A DNA stretch of 64,000 bases, taken from Nonomuraea jabiensis. Its GTDB lineage: Bacteria; Actinomycetota; Actinomycetes; Streptosporangiales; Streptosporangiaceae. The stretch is from assembly GCF_014204795.1 (NCBI RefSeq), contig NZ_JACHMB010000001.1:6646501-6710500 (forward strand), given 5' to 3'. The notes under the pieces were generated by a model. It was not told the origin of the DNA, made no database searches, and saw only the letters and a program-made list of their open reading frames with translations. Of this stretch, positions 42,290 to 50,830 are shown piece after piece. Position 1 is the stretch's first letter, and every line of letters starts with the position of its first letter. A program made the translations under genes and the position numbers.

Positions 42290-42552
42290 TGAGCGATTTC
42301 GAGCTGTGTACGCGCTTGACGGCCGGTGACCTCGACGCGCTGGCCGACGCCTACGACCGGCACGGATCGTACGTGTACGGGGTCGCGGTCAAGGTCACCG
42401 GCAGCCGGGCGCACGCCGAGGAGATCACCCAGAACGTGTTCACGGCCCTGTGGGAGCAGCCGCTCTCCTACGACCCCGCGCTGGGGTCGCTGCGCGGCTG
42501 GCTGGTCAGCCGGGCCATGCACGAGTCGGCCGTGCGCTCGAAGGTCGGCTGA
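42289..42552 (+). CDS. Sigma-70 region 2-only protein (truncated ECF sigma factor)
   Basis: An 87-residue protein matching only region 2 of ECF sigma factors: LADAYDRHGSYVYGVAVKVT, SRAHAEEITQNVFTALWEQP and LGSLRGWLVSRAMHESAVRS. Region 4, needed for -35 recognition, is absent and is not found in the next bases. Start overlaps the stop of the zinc-finger/MDMPI gene. It could be the remnant of a sigma gene or a small domain that binds the anti-sigma partner. Confidence 0.75.
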   Translation: MSDFELCTRLTAGDLDALADAYDRHGSYVYGVAVKVTGSRAHAEEITQNVFTALWEQPLSYDPALGSLRGWLVSRAMHESAVRSKVG

Positions 42553-42557
42553 CCCCG

Positions 42558-43142
42558 TCAGCCGATGGGGGCGTTCCAGGTCAGGAGCACGGGCTCGGCG
42601 TGCTCGTAGCCGAGCCGCGAGTACGTGCCCGTGTCCAGCTTCAGCAGCCTGCCCTCCTCGGGCCCGAGGCCCAGCCAGCGGGCGGCCAGCACGCGCAGGA
42701 AGTGCCCGTGCGCCACCAGCGCCACCCGCCCCCCGGCCTGCCCGGCCCGCTCGATCACCCGGTCGGCGCGGGCGGCGACCTGTTCGGCGCTCTCCCCGGG
42801 GTGCTCGGCGTCGCCGGGGATCACGCCGTCCCGCCACAGGTACCAGCCGGGGTGGCTCTCGCGGATCTTCGGCGTGGTGATCCCCTCGTAGCCGCCGTAG
42901 TCCCACTCCCACAGGTCCGGGTCCACCTCGTAGCCGTTCAGGCCGGCCAGCTCCGCCGTACGCCGGGCGCGCTGGGCGGGGGAGACCAGCACCAGGTCGA
43001 ACGACTGCCCCTTGACCAGCGGCGCCAGCGCCCTGGCCTGGTCCTCGCCGTGCTCCGTCAAAGGCAGGTCCGTACGTCCGGTGTGCTGACCCGCCTTGCT
43101 CCATTCGGTCTCACCGTGCCGGAGCAGCAGCATCTCTTCCAT
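42558..43142 (-). CDS. Histidine phosphatase family protein
   Basis: A 194-residue phosphoglycerate-mutase-like phosphatase with intact motifs: RHGETEWSKAGQHTGRTD at the start, SPAQRARRTAEL, WEWDYGGYEG and the second His in VALVAHGHFLRVLAARW. ATG 43142 (MEEMLLLRHGE). Substrate unknown. Convergent with the sigma-fragment gene (5 bp between stops). Confidence 0.88.
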   Translation of the reverse strand: MEEMLLLRHGETEWSKAGQHTGRTDLPLTEHGEDQARALAPLVKGQSFDLVLVSPAQRARRTAELAGLNGYEVDPDLWEWDYGGYEGITTPKIRESHPGWYLWRDGVIPGDAEHPGESAEQVAARADRVIERAGQAGGRVALVAHGHFLRVLAARWLGLGPEEGRLLKLDTGTYSRLGYEHAEPVLLTWNAPIG

Positions 43143-43180
43143 GGAGTCCATCATCCGGTATGCCCGATTCCGGCCCGGCG

Positions 43181-44089
43181 TCAGGTGGCGAGCTCCTCGA
43201 CGACGGGGGCGAAGGCGTCCAGGTCACGCTCGTGATGCACCACGAAATACGAAATATCATGCTCGTCCCGCCAGTAGCGGAGCTTGTCGATGATGTCGGC
43301 GCGGGTCCCGAGCAGGACCTGCGGCGTCCCGCCGAGCGACGAGCTGTCGGCCGCGCTCCACGCCTCCTCCGCCTTCCGCTCGCCCACCTGCACCACGCTC
43401 GTCCCCAGCTCCAGCGCGTCGTAGCGCTCGCCCGCGGCCTCGCGCACGATCTCGAGCTTCCTCAGGAACGCCGCCGGCCCGCCGTCCCGGTCGTCGGGCC
43501 CGCTCCCGTCCGGCCGGACCCGCATCCCGAGGTTCACGATGTCCGCCTCTTCGGCCGCCAGCCGCAGCATGCGCGGCCCGCCCCCGCCGAGCGCGATCGG
43601 CGGGCGCGGTCTGCGTACGGGCTTGGGCCGCTGGTCGAGGCCGTCGATGCGGTAGTGCTTGCCCTGGAAGCTGAACGGCCCCTCCGCCCAGAGCCCCTTG
43701 AGCACGGCCACGGCCTCCCGCAGCCGCTCCACCCGCACCCCCGGCGGCTCCAGCGCCAGCCCGGCCCCCTCGTAGTCGCGCGCCATCCACCCGGTCCCGA
43801 TCCCGACCTCCAGCCGCCCGCCGGACAGCAGGTCGAGCGTGGCCGCCTCCTTGGCCAGCACGGCCGGATGCCGGAAGTCGTTGGCGAACACCAGCGTGCC
43901 GACCCGCAGCCTGGTGGTGGCGCAGGCGGCCGCCGTCAGCGCGGCGATGGGCGCGAACCTGGGGCCGACGAGATGGTCGGGCACGAGGAGCACGTCGTAC
44001 CCCTGCGCTTCGAGCCGCCGTGCCTTCTCCGCCCAGGCCGCGCCCGACCCGGCCTCCCGCACCACCGCCCCGAACCTGAACCGCCGCAC
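43181..44089 (-). CDS. LLM-class F420-dependent oxidoreductase
   Basis: A 302-residue TIM-barrel protein of the luciferase-like monooxygenase/F420 group (TIGR03621-like). RRFRFGAVVREAGSGAAWAE starts the barrel; DVLLVPDHLVGPRFAPIAAL, GTLVFANDFRHPAVLAKEA, SGGRLEVGIGTGWMARDYE and PPIALGGGGPRMLRLAAEEA are conserved cofactor-site segments. GTG 44089 is preceded by GGGAGG. The shared operator lies 19 bp upstream. It likely oxidises or reduces an intermediate of the co-regulated pathway. Confidence 0.85.
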   Translation of the reverse strand: MRRFRFGAVVREAGSGAAWAEKARRLEAQGYDVLLVPDHLVGPRFAPIAALTAAACATTRLRVGTLVFANDFRHPAVLAKEAATLDLLSGGRLEVGIGTGWMARDYEGAGLALEPPGVRVERLREAVAVLKGLWAEGPFSFQGKHYRIDGLDQRPKPVRRPRPPIALGGGGPRMLRLAAEEADIVNLGMRVRPDGSGPDDRDGGPAAFLRKLEIVREAAGERYDALELGTSVVQVGERKAEEAWSAADSSSLGGTPQVLLGTRADIIDKLRYWRDEHDISYFVVHHERDLDAFAPVVEELAT

Positions 44090-44108
44090 GATGCCTCCCA
44101 CTGTCTTG

Positions 44109-44122
44109 AGCAAGCGCTTGGG
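44109..44122. promoter_or_regulatory. Shared 14-bp operator, site 2 (KstR2-like motif)
   Basis: AGCAAGCGCTTGGG contains the palindrome CAAGCGCTTG and matches AnCAAGnnCTTGnT at all but the last position. It lies 19 bp upstream of the LLM gene start on the minus strand. Confidence 0.75.
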
Positions 44123-44153
44123 CGACACTGTACGCGCGAAACGGCCGGGCGGG

Positions 44154-44798
44154 TCAGCGAGCGGGAAGGGCGAGCGCGATGCCGGTGGCGGCGGCGGTGA
44201 AGACGAGCCAGGCCACGCCGCCCGCCGCGGCCGGGAGCCCGGCGAACCAGGGCATCGGGATGAGGAGCGGCGCCACGATCATGGCGATGGCCGCCCACTT
44301 CGGCGCGGCGCTGCGGAGCGCGGCGACCCCCAGCAGCACGAACCCCAGCAGGCTCAGGAAGAACGTGAACCCGAGGATCGAGGTCGGCGTCCCCTCGCTC
44401 AACTCCGTGACGAGCCGGTTCGTGGTGGGCACGTCGAGCCCGGCCTTGGCCGCCGCGTAGATGGTGTCGTCGGAGGTCAGGCCGTACGGCAGGGCCAGGC
44501 AGAAGGCCAGGATCATGCCCACCAGCCCCAGGACGGGCCGCCCCGACCGGGCCACCTTGCTCACCGCGAAGATCGCGGGGATGAGGGTGGCGGCGCCGAG
44601 GGCGCCGACCCAGCTCCACAGCGCGTACGCGCCGAGGTTGGCGACGATGGCGCGGATGTACGGCTCGCCCTCGGCCGTGGCGTCGAACGGCGCGAGCAGG
44701 AGCGACAGGGCGACGGTGAGCGGCGAGATCGCGGCGCAGGCGATCATCGCGTTCCGGGTGAAGCCGGCGGTGGAGGGGGCTGTCTCAACTGTGGTCAT
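44154..44798 (-). CDS. Six-TM membrane protein of unknown function
   Basis: A 214-residue protein with about six hydrophobic segments (AMIACAAISPLTVALSLLLA; WVGALGAATLIPAIFAVS; LGLVGMILAFCLALPYGL; FTFFLSLLGFVLLGVAAL; WAAIAMIVAPLLIPMPWF; VAWLVFTAAATGIALAL). A DUF4386-like arrangement is possible but not certain. ATG 44798. It is upstream of the LLM gene on the same strand, with the operator in between, so it forms its own unit or is read into the LLM gene. Confidence 0.6.
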   Translation of the reverse strand: MTTVETAPSTAGFTRNAMIACAAISPLTVALSLLLAPFDATAEGEPYIRAIVANLGAYALWSWVGALGAATLIPAIFAVSKVARSGRPVLGLVGMILAFCLALPYGLTSDDTIYAAAKAGLDVPTTNRLVTELSEGTPTSILGFTFFLSLLGFVLLGVAALRSAAPKWAAIAMIVAPLLIPMPWFAGLPAAAGGVAWLVFTAAATGIALALPAR

Positions 44799-44862
44799 GC
44801 CCCGAGGGTGAGCCCGCGGGCCGGGGGCGTGCATGAGTAAGGGCTACTCAAATCACGGGTTT

Positions 44863-44876
44863 ACCAAGCGCTTGCT
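44863..44876. promoter_or_regulatory. Shared 14-bp operator, site 3 (perfect KstR2-like motif)
   Basis: ACCAAGCGCTTGCT fits AnCAAGnnCTTGnT at every defined position. It lies 19 bp before the ATG of the phytanoyl-CoA dioxygenase gene, where binding would block transcription of the whole downstream operon. Confidence 0.8.
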
Positions 44877-44895
44877 TAGGTGCCAGACTGGGGGC

Positions 44896-45678
44896 ATGGA
44901 GATCCCGGTGCGCCAGGTGACCGACGACGAGGCGGCGTTCTTCGGCGAGCACGGCTGGGTGCGGCTCGGCCGGCTGATCGACCCGGGCACCGCGGCGGCC
45001 CTGCGCGAGCGCGCCACCGGTTTCCTGAACGGCCGGTCCAGGAGCCACGAGACGCTGGTCGACGAGGCGTTCGGGCAGTCCAGGGACATCGCGGCGAGCG
45101 ACGAGATGTTCGGCGCGCTGACGGCGAGCCCCCAGATGGGGCGCAACGCCGTACGGCTGCTGCGCGGCGTCCGGGCCGTGCGCGTGCAGGTCACCAACCT
45201 CCTGGTCAAGGAGGCAGGGGAGCACGGCGCGACGGAGTTCCACCAGGACTTCCCGTGGATGCCGATGGACCGCTCGGCCATGCTGACCGTCTGGCTGGCC
45301 CTCGCCGACGTGCCCGCCGACATGGGGTCGCTGCGCTTCTACGACCGCTCCCACCGGTACGGGCTGCTCGGCCGGAGCTTCACCCGGCCGGGGGACGACC
45401 AGCTCACCCAGCACCCGTGGCTCAAGGAGCTGGAGCTGTCGCCGCCGCTCGACCTCAAGGCGGGCGACGCCACCGTGCACCACGCCCTGACCGTGCACGG
45501 CGCGCCCGCCAACCGCCGCGACAGCCCGCGCCTGTCGTTCACCGTGACGTACTTCGACGCCGACGCCCTCTACACCGGCCTGCCCTACCGGCAGACCGAC
45601 GGGCTCGGGCTCGAGGTCAACCGGCCGTTCGAGCACGAGAGGTTCCCCGTCGTGAGCCTCGGAGGCCAGGATGCCTGA
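44896..45678 (+). CDS. Phytanoyl-CoA dioxygenase-family Fe(II)/2-oxoglutarate oxygenase
   Basis: A 260-residue double-stranded beta-helix protein. VTDDEAAFFGEHGWVRLGRL is the typical start; the Fe ligands are His and Asp in TEFHQDFPWMP and His in ATVHHALTVHGAPANRR, with the 2-oxoglutarate-binding Arg near RLSFTVTYFD. The family hydroxylates aliphatic or alicyclic substrates. First gene of an operon with tight overlaps (8 bp with the next gene) under the shared operator. Confidence 0.85.
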   Translation: MEIPVRQVTDDEAAFFGEHGWVRLGRLIDPGTAAALRERATGFLNGRSRSHETLVDEAFGQSRDIAASDEMFGALTASPQMGRNAVRLLRGVRAVRVQVTNLLVKEAGEHGATEFHQDFPWMPMDRSAMLTVWLALADVPADMGSLRFYDRSHRYGLLGRSFTRPGDDQLTQHPWLKELELSPPLDLKAGDATVHHALTVHGAPANRRDSPRLSFTVTYFDADALYTGLPYRQTDGLGLEVNRPFEHERFPVVSLGGQDA

Positions 45679-46627
45679 GACCGTGCGGGGGCCGGTGGCG
45701 GAGCTGGGCGCGACGCTCATGCACGAGCACGTCTTCGGCCTGAGCCCCGAGATCCTCTGGAGCTGGCCGGACATCCCCGAGGGATGGGACCTCGAGACGC
45801 GGGCGCGCGAGGCGGCGGGCAAGCTCGACGCGCTCAAGGCCGAGGGCATCGACACGATCGTGGACCTGACCGTGGTGGGGCTCGGCAGGTACGTCCCCGC
45901 CGTCCAGCGCGTGGCCGAGCTGACGGACGTGAACATCGTGGTCGCCACCGGCCTGTACACCTACGACGCGCTGCCGCCGTACTTCGCCAACCGGGGCCCG
46001 GGATCGCTGTTCGGGGGGCCGGACCGGCTGGCCGAGTTCTTCGTACGGGACGTCGTCGAGGGGATCGGCCGGACCGGCGTCAAGGCGGGCATGCTCAAGT
46101 GCGCCTCCGACCACCTGGGGATGACCAAGGGCTGCGAGCGGGTGTTCCGGGCGGTCGCGCAGGCGCACCTGGAGACCGGCACGCCGATCACCACGCACTC
46201 CCACAGCGCCTCCAGGGGCGGCCTCGAACAGCAGCGCCTCCTGGGCGAGCTGGGCGTGGACCTGGGCAAGGTGGTCATCGGGCACGCCGGCGACTCCACC
46301 GACGTGGCCTACCTGGAGGAGCTGATCGCCAACGGCTCCTACCTCGGCATGGACCGCTTCGGCATCGAGACGATCAGCCCGTTCGAGGACCGCGTGGGGA
46401 TCGTGGTGAAGATGTGCGAGCGCGGACACGCCGGAAAAATGGTCTTAAGTCACGACTCGTACTGCTTCAACGACCGCTTCGACGCCGACGTCGTACGGCG
46501 GCGCCACCCCAACTACCACCTCCTCCACGTCCCCCGCGACGTCGTGCCCGAGCTCCGCAAGAGGGGCGTCACGGACGACCAGGTCCACCAGATGCTCGTC
46601 GACAACCCGCGGAGGATCTTCGCATGA
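45671..46627 (+). CDS. Phosphotriesterase-family hydrolase (lactonase-like)
   Basis: A 318-residue amidohydrolase with a complete binuclear site: HXH in TLMHEHVFGLS, carboxylated Lys in KAGMLKCASD, His in PITTHSHSASR, His in VVIGHAGDST and Asp in VLSHDSYCFND. Members hydrolyse lactones or phosphoesters; in this context opening of a lactone formed by the oxygenases is a reasonable guess. ATG overlaps the preceding gene by 8 bp and its own stop overlaps the P450 start (ATGA). Confidence 0.88.
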   Translation: MPETVRGPVAELGATLMHEHVFGLSPEILWSWPDIPEGWDLETRAREAAGKLDALKAEGIDTIVDLTVVGLGRYVPAVQRVAELTDVNIVVATGLYTYDALPPYFANRGPGSLFGGPDRLAEFFVRDVVEGIGRTGVKAGMLKCASDHLGMTKGCERVFRAVAQAHLETGTPITTHSHSASRGGLEQQRLLGELGVDLGKVVIGHAGDSTDVAYLEELIANGSYLGMDRFGIETISPFEDRVGIVVKMCERGHAGKMVLSHDSYCFNDRFDADVVRRRHPNYHLLHVPRDVVPELRKRGVTDDQVHQMLVDNPRRIFA

Positions 46628-47817
46628 TCGAGGACTTCGACGTCACCTCCGACTGGCACGTCGCCGCCCCGTACGACTTCCTGCGCAGGCTGCGCCGGGA
46701 GCGGCCGGTCTTCCGCAGCGAGCACCTGGGCGCGTACGTCCTGACCCGCTACGCCGACGTGCGCGCGGCCTACGGCGACCCGCGGCGCTTCTCCTCCGAG
46801 GGCTCGCTCACGATCTCCCGCAGCCTCACCCGCGAGACCAGGGAGAAGCTGGGCGAGCACGGCTCGTTCCTGTCCAGCTTCGTGGCGAACGTGGACCCGC
46901 CCGACCACACCCGCCTGCGGCGATCGGTGTCGAAGGCGTTCACGCCGCGCGCCGTGGCGGCCATGGAGCAGCAGTTCCGGCGGCTCAACGAGGACCTGCT
47001 CGACCGCCTGGAGCCGCGCGGGAGCGCCGACTTCGTCGGCGAGATCGGCCACGAGCCGTCGATCAAGCTGACCGCCCGCTTCATCGGCGTGCCCGAGGCC
47101 GACGAGGCGTTCGTGCAGGCGCACGTCAAGGACTGGTTCCAGCTCTTCCTGTCGCCGCAGCCGCCGGAGCGCCAGCTCGAACTCGCCGACAGCTTCCTGA
47201 CCTACCTCGACTACGTGGACCGCCTGGTCGCCTCCCGGGCCAAGGACCCGCAGGACGACTTCACGTCCCTGATGACCTCCCTGATCGGCGCGGAGCTGAC
47301 CCATCGCGAGGTCGTCGAGCTGATCTCCACGATCCTGCTCGGCGGCAACGACACCGTCCCCAACCAGCTCGGCAACACCGTCCTGCGCCTGCTGCGGGAG
47401 GGCGCCTGGCCGGTGCCGCCCGAGCTGGTCGCGAACGCCGCCGAGGAGTGCATGCGCATCGACGGCGCGTCGCTGGGCTCGTTCCGCTACGCCGTGACCG
47501 ACATCCCCCTGCACGGGGTGACGATCCCGGCGGGCGCCCTCGTCCTGCTCTCCACCGACTCCGCCGCCCACGACGAGAGCGTCTTCCCCGAGCCGGAGCG
47601 CTTCCTGATCGACCGGCCGAACGCCGCCGAGCACCTGGTCTTCGGCTACGGCATCCACTTCTGCGTCGGCGCCGCGCTCGGCCGCCTGCAGCTGCGCACC
47701 GCGCTCGACGTGCTCGGCCGCCGCCTGCCCGGCCTGCGGCTCGTCCCCGGCGCCCCGGTCGCCCACCGCAGGTCGATCGTCGGCCGCGGCCTGACGTCCC
47801 TGGCGGTGGAGTGGTGA
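46624..47817 (+). CDS. Cytochrome P450
   Basis: A 397-residue soluble bacterial P450. Heme-binding loop FGYGIHFCVGAALGRLQ with the ligand Cys, I-helix ILLGGNDTVPNQLG with the acid-Thr pair, and the EXXR motif in AAEECMRIDG are all present. It would need ferredoxin and reductase partners, not encoded nearby. Coupled to the phosphotriesterase gene before and the SDR gene after. Probably hydroxylates the pathway substrate. Confidence 0.92.
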   Translation: MIEDFDVTSDWHVAAPYDFLRRLRRERPVFRSEHLGAYVLTRYADVRAAYGDPRRFSSEGSLTISRSLTRETREKLGEHGSFLSSFVANVDPPDHTRLRRSVSKAFTPRAVAAMEQQFRRLNEDLLDRLEPRGSADFVGEIGHEPSIKLTARFIGVPEADEAFVQAHVKDWFQLFLSPQPPERQLELADSFLTYLDYVDRLVASRAKDPQDDFTSLMTSLIGAELTHREVVELISTILLGGNDTVPNQLGNTVLRLLREGAWPVPPELVANAAEECMRIDGASLGSFRYAVTDIPLHGVTIPAGALVLLSTDSAAHDESVFPEPERFLIDRPNAAEHLVFGYGIHFCVGAALGRLQLRTALDVLGRRLPGLRLVPGAPVAHRRSIVGRGLTSLAVEW

Positions 47818-48653
47818 GCGGCGGCCCCTCAGACCGCTCCTCAGGCCGGTTCGACGGGCGGGTCGCGATGGTGACGGGCGCGGGTTCGGGCATCGGCGCG
47901 GCCTGCGCCGCGCGCCTGGCCGCCGAGGGCGCCTGCGTCGGCGTCCTGGACCTGCGGGCGGCAGGGGCGAAGTCCACCGCGGCCGCCATCCGCGCCCGCG
48001 GCGGCACGGCCATGGCCCTGACCTGCGACGTCTCCGACGAGAAGCAGGTGGAGGAGGCGGTCGCGGCCCTGGTGGCGTCGTTCCGCCGGGTGGACGTCCT
48101 GCACTCCAACGCCGCCGCGCTCGACGCCGCCGTCTACGGCCGCGACCGCGATCTCGGCTCCCTCGACGTCGGGGTCTGGGACCGCACGATGGAGGTCAAC
48201 CTGCGCGGCGCCATGCTCATGGTCAAGCACACGGTGCCCGCCATGCCGGACGGCGGCGCCATCGTCCTCATGTCGTCGGTGTCCGCCCTGGTCGGGGACG
48301 AGGTCCACGCCGCGTACGGGGCCTCCAAGGCGGCCCTGATCGGCTTCACGCGGTACGTGGCCACGATGTACGGCTCCCGCGGCGTGCGCTGCAACGCGGT
48401 CGCCCCCGCCCTCGTCCTCACCCAGGCCGCCCAGCGGGCCCTGAGCCAGGGGCAGCTCGCCGACAAGGCCGCCGAACGGCTCCTGCCGTGGCCGTGCACC
48501 CCCGACGACGTCGCCAACCTGGTGTGCTTCCTCGCCTCCGACGAGGCCCGCTGCATCACCGGCCAGACCCTGACCATCGACTCCGGCACCCTGGCCCACC
48601 GCCCGCAGCACGCCGTCCAGCGCTGGCGCGACCTGAACGACAGCGCCCCCTGA
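47814..48653 (+). CDS. Short-chain dehydrogenase/reductase (SDR)
   Basis: A 279-residue classical SDR: cofactor motif VAMVTGAGSGIGAACAARLA, Asp in LTCDVSDEKQ, LHSNAAALDA in place of the usual NNAG, catalytic Ser in IVLMSSVSALVG and YXXXK in AAYGASKAALIGF. GTG start overlaps the P450 stop (GTGA). Probably oxidises the alcohol formed by the P450 or dioxygenase. Last gene of the operon before a terminator hairpin. Confidence 0.9.
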   Translation: MSGGPSDRSSGRFDGRVAMVTGAGSGIGAACAARLAAEGACVGVLDLRAAGAKSTAAAIRARGGTAMALTCDVSDEKQVEEAVAALVASFRRVDVLHSNAAALDAAVYGRDRDLGSLDVGVWDRTMEVNLRGAMLMVKHTVPAMPDGGAIVLMSSVSALVGDEVHAAYGASKAALIGFTRYVATMYGSRGVRCNAVAPALVLTQAAQRALSQGQLADKAAERLLPWPCTPDDVANLVCFLASDEARCITGQTLTIDSGTLAHRPQHAVQRWRDLNDSAP

Positions 48654-48692
48654 CGAGCCCCCTGACGAGCCCACAGACGGGCTCACCGACGC

Positions 48693-48728
48693 CGATGGGC
48701 GGGCGCCGCGCGGGGCACCCGCCCATCG
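48693..48728. terminator. Intrinsic terminator after the dioxygenase-P450-SDR operon
   Basis: A perfect 11-bp stem CGATGGGCGGG / CCCGCCCATCG around a 14-base loop, 40 bp after the SDR stop. No U-run, as is common in actinomycetes. Confidence 0.7.
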
Positions 48729-48797
48729 AGCCACCGGACGTCCTGCCGGTGATATGGGAAGATCCTCCCCGTAAGCGCGGTGAGCAGGGGAGGTTTC

Positions 48798-49655
48798 ATG
48801 GAGCCGGTAGCTGTGGGGCTGGTCGGAGCGGGGCCGTGGGCGCGGATGGCGCACGCGCCGATGCTCGCCAAGGGACCGCACACGCGGCTGGCCGGGGTAT
48901 GGGCCCGGCGTCCCGAGGCCGCGGCGCAGCTCGGCGCCCCCGTCCACGAGCGGATCGAGGAGCTGTTCGACGCCTGCGAGGCGGTCGCGTTCTGCGTCCC
49001 GCCCGCCGTTCAGGCCGAGCTCGCCGTCCGGGCCGCCCGCGCGGGCAAGGCGCTGCTGCTGGAGAAGCCCCTCGCGGACACGCTGGACGGCGCGCGGCGC
49101 CTGGCCGAGGCCGTCGCGGAGGCGGGCGTGGCGTCCCAGCTGGTGCTCACCCTGCGCTACGCCGTCCAGACCCGCACCTTCCTCGCCCGGTGCGCGGAGA
49201 TCCAGCCGTTCGGCGGCCACGCCGCGAACATCTCCGGCACCCTCCTCGGCGACCACCCCTTCGCCACCCCCTGGCGGCTGGAGCGCGGCGCGCTGCTCGA
49301 CGTCGGCCCGCACGTGATCGACCTGCTGAGCGCCGCGCTCGGCCCGGTGACCGGCGTGCGCGCGCGAGGCAACCCGCTCGGCTGGATCGGACTGCTGCTC
49401 GAGCACGAGGGCGGCGCGGTCTCCGAGGCGTCGCTCTGCATGACCGCCGTCGGCGACCTGCCTCCCCAGACGTTCGCCGTCTACGGCCGCACCGGCAGCG
49501 CCGTGCTCCCGCACTTCGACGACGACCCCCTGGACACCATCGCCGAGGAGTTCGCCGCAACCGTGCGGAACGGCGGTGGCCACCCTCTCGACGCCGCCCA
49601 CGGGCTCAGGCTCCAGGAGATCATCGCCGAGGCGGAGTCCCAACTGACCCCTTGA
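48798..49655 (+). CDS. Gfo/Idh/MocA-family oxidoreductase
   Basis: A 285-residue NAD(P)-dependent oxidoreductase. Rossmann part VAVGLVGAGPWARMAHAPML, the signature EKP in KALLLEKPLADTLDG, and C-terminal domain with the catalytic-loop HVIDLLSAALGP. ATG 48798 with GGGGAGG as RBS. Separate from the preceding operon (terminator) and without the shared operator, so its link to the pathway is by position only. Substrate could be a sugar or cyclitol-like compound. Confidence 0.85.
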   Translation: MEPVAVGLVGAGPWARMAHAPMLAKGPHTRLAGVWARRPEAAAQLGAPVHERIEELFDACEAVAFCVPPAVQAELAVRAARAGKALLLEKPLADTLDGARRLAEAVAEAGVASQLVLTLRYAVQTRTFLARCAEIQPFGGHAANISGTLLGDHPFATPWRLERGALLDVGPHVIDLLSAALGPVTGVRARGNPLGWIGLLLEHEGGAVSEASLCMTAVGDLPPQTFAVYGRTGSAVLPHFDDDPLDTIAEEFAATVRNGGGHPLDAAHGLRLQEIIAEAESQLTP

Positions 49656-49689
49656 CGGCGCGGGCATCCGGGGGATTGATAGCGTTTGT

Positions 49690-49775
49690 CTGATGCGCAG
49701 GGTCGCAGCGAAGTCCGGTGCGAATCCGGCGCTGTCCCGCAACTGTCATAGCCAGGTCGCCTGCCTCTGCGCTGA
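49690..49775 (+). promoter_or_regulatory. Cobalamin riboswitch
   Basis: The conserved core is visible: GAAGTCCGGTGCGAATCCGG followed by CGCTGTCCCGCAACTGT (B12 box), then GCCAGGTCGCCTGCC, with a closing stem GCGCAG / CTGCGC (49695 to 49772). It precedes the B12-type ABC importer by about 80 bp and should switch the operon off when cobalamin is plentiful. Confidence 0.85.
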
Positions 49776-49853
49776 CGTCATCAACCCTCGTGGAAAAGGG
49801 TGATCCGTCGCTCAAACGCGGGTCTCTCGGTTCCGACAGTGAAAGGACTACTC

Positions 49854-50828
49854 GTGAGGCCCCGACGTACGGCCCTCGCGGGCGCGCTGCTGGGAACGTT
49901 GATCCTGGCCGGATGCGGCCAGACCGGCACCACAGCCACCCCGTCCGCCGCCCCCAGCGCTCCCACTGCTCCCACCGCTTCCTCCGCCCCCGCCTCCTCG
50001 GCGGACTTCCCCGTCACCGTCGAGGCGGGCAACGGCAAGGTCACCCTCGCCAAGAAGCCCGAGCGGATCGTCTCCCTCTCGGCCACCCACACCGAGACGC
50101 TCTTCGCCATCGGCGCGGGCCCCCAGGTCGTCGCCGTGGACGACCAGTCGAACTACCCGTCCGAGGCCCCCAAGACCGACCTGTCCGGCTTCAAGCCGAA
50201 CGTCGAGGCCATCGTCGCCCAGAAGCCCGACCTGGTCATCGTCTCCAACGACATCGACCAGATCGTCGCCGAGCTGGGCAAGGTGAACGTGCCCGTCCTG
50301 CTCGAACCCGCCGCCACCAAGCTCGACGAGGCGTACGAGGAGATCGCCGAGATCGGCGCCGCCACCGGCAACAAGGCCAAGGCCGACGAGGTCGTCTCCG
50401 GCATGAAGACGGCCATGGACAAACTGGCCGCCGAGGCGCCCAAGGACAAGAAGCTCACGTACTACCACGAGCTCGACCAGACGCCGTACGCGGCGACGTC
50501 CCAGACGTTCATCGGCCAGGTCTACGGCCTGTTCGGGCTCACCAACATCGCGGACAAGGCGCCCGACCAGGCGGCCGGCTATCCCAAGCTGTCGGCCGAG
50601 TTCGTGGCCCAGGCCGACCCCGACATGATCTTCCTCGGCGACGTCAAGTGCTGCGGGCAGAGCAAGGACACCCTGGCCAAGCGGCCGGGCTGGAAGGGCC
50701 TGTCGGCCATCAAGAACGACCAGGTGATCCAGCTCGACGACGACCTGGCCTCCCGCTGGGGGCCGCGCGTCGTCCAGCTCGCCGAGTCCATCGGCGCCGC
50801 GGTCGCCAAGGCCGGGGCCAAGAGCTGA
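49854..50828 (+). CDS. btuF: Cobalamin ABC transporter substrate-binding lipoprotein
   Basis: A 324-residue lipoprotein: signal TALAGALLGTLILAGCGQ with lipobox Cys, a Ser/Pro/Ala/Thr linker, then a BtuF-type domain (PERIVSLSATHTETLFAIGA; VEAIVAQKPDLVIVSN; KKLTYYHELDQTPYAATS; RWGPRVVQLAESIGAAV). The riboswitch upstream supports B12 or cobinamide as ligand. GTG 49854 is chosen for its RBS (AAAGGA); GTG 49839 is an alternative. First gene of a four-gene operon. Confidence 0.85.
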   Translation: MRPRRTALAGALLGTLILAGCGQTGTTATPSAAPSAPTAPTASSAPASSADFPVTVEAGNGKVTLAKKPERIVSLSATHTETLFAIGAGPQVVAVDDQSNYPSEAPKTDLSGFKPNVEAIVAQKPDLVIVSNDIDQIVAELGKVNVPVLLEPAATKLDEAYEEIAEIGAATGNKAKADEVVSGMKTAMDKLAAEAPKDKKLTYYHELDQTPYAATSQTFIGQVYGLFGLTNIADKAPDQAAGYPKLSAEFVAQADPDMIFLGDVKCCGQSKDTLAKRPGWKGLSAIKNDQVIQLDDDLASRWGPRVVQLAESIGAAVAKAGAKS

Positions 50829-50830
50829 CC

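Noticed and set aside
46624..47817. P450 I-helix GGNDTV considered as a missing catalytic motif
   Set aside because: The acid and Thr pair is retained; the change from AGXET is within normal family variation.
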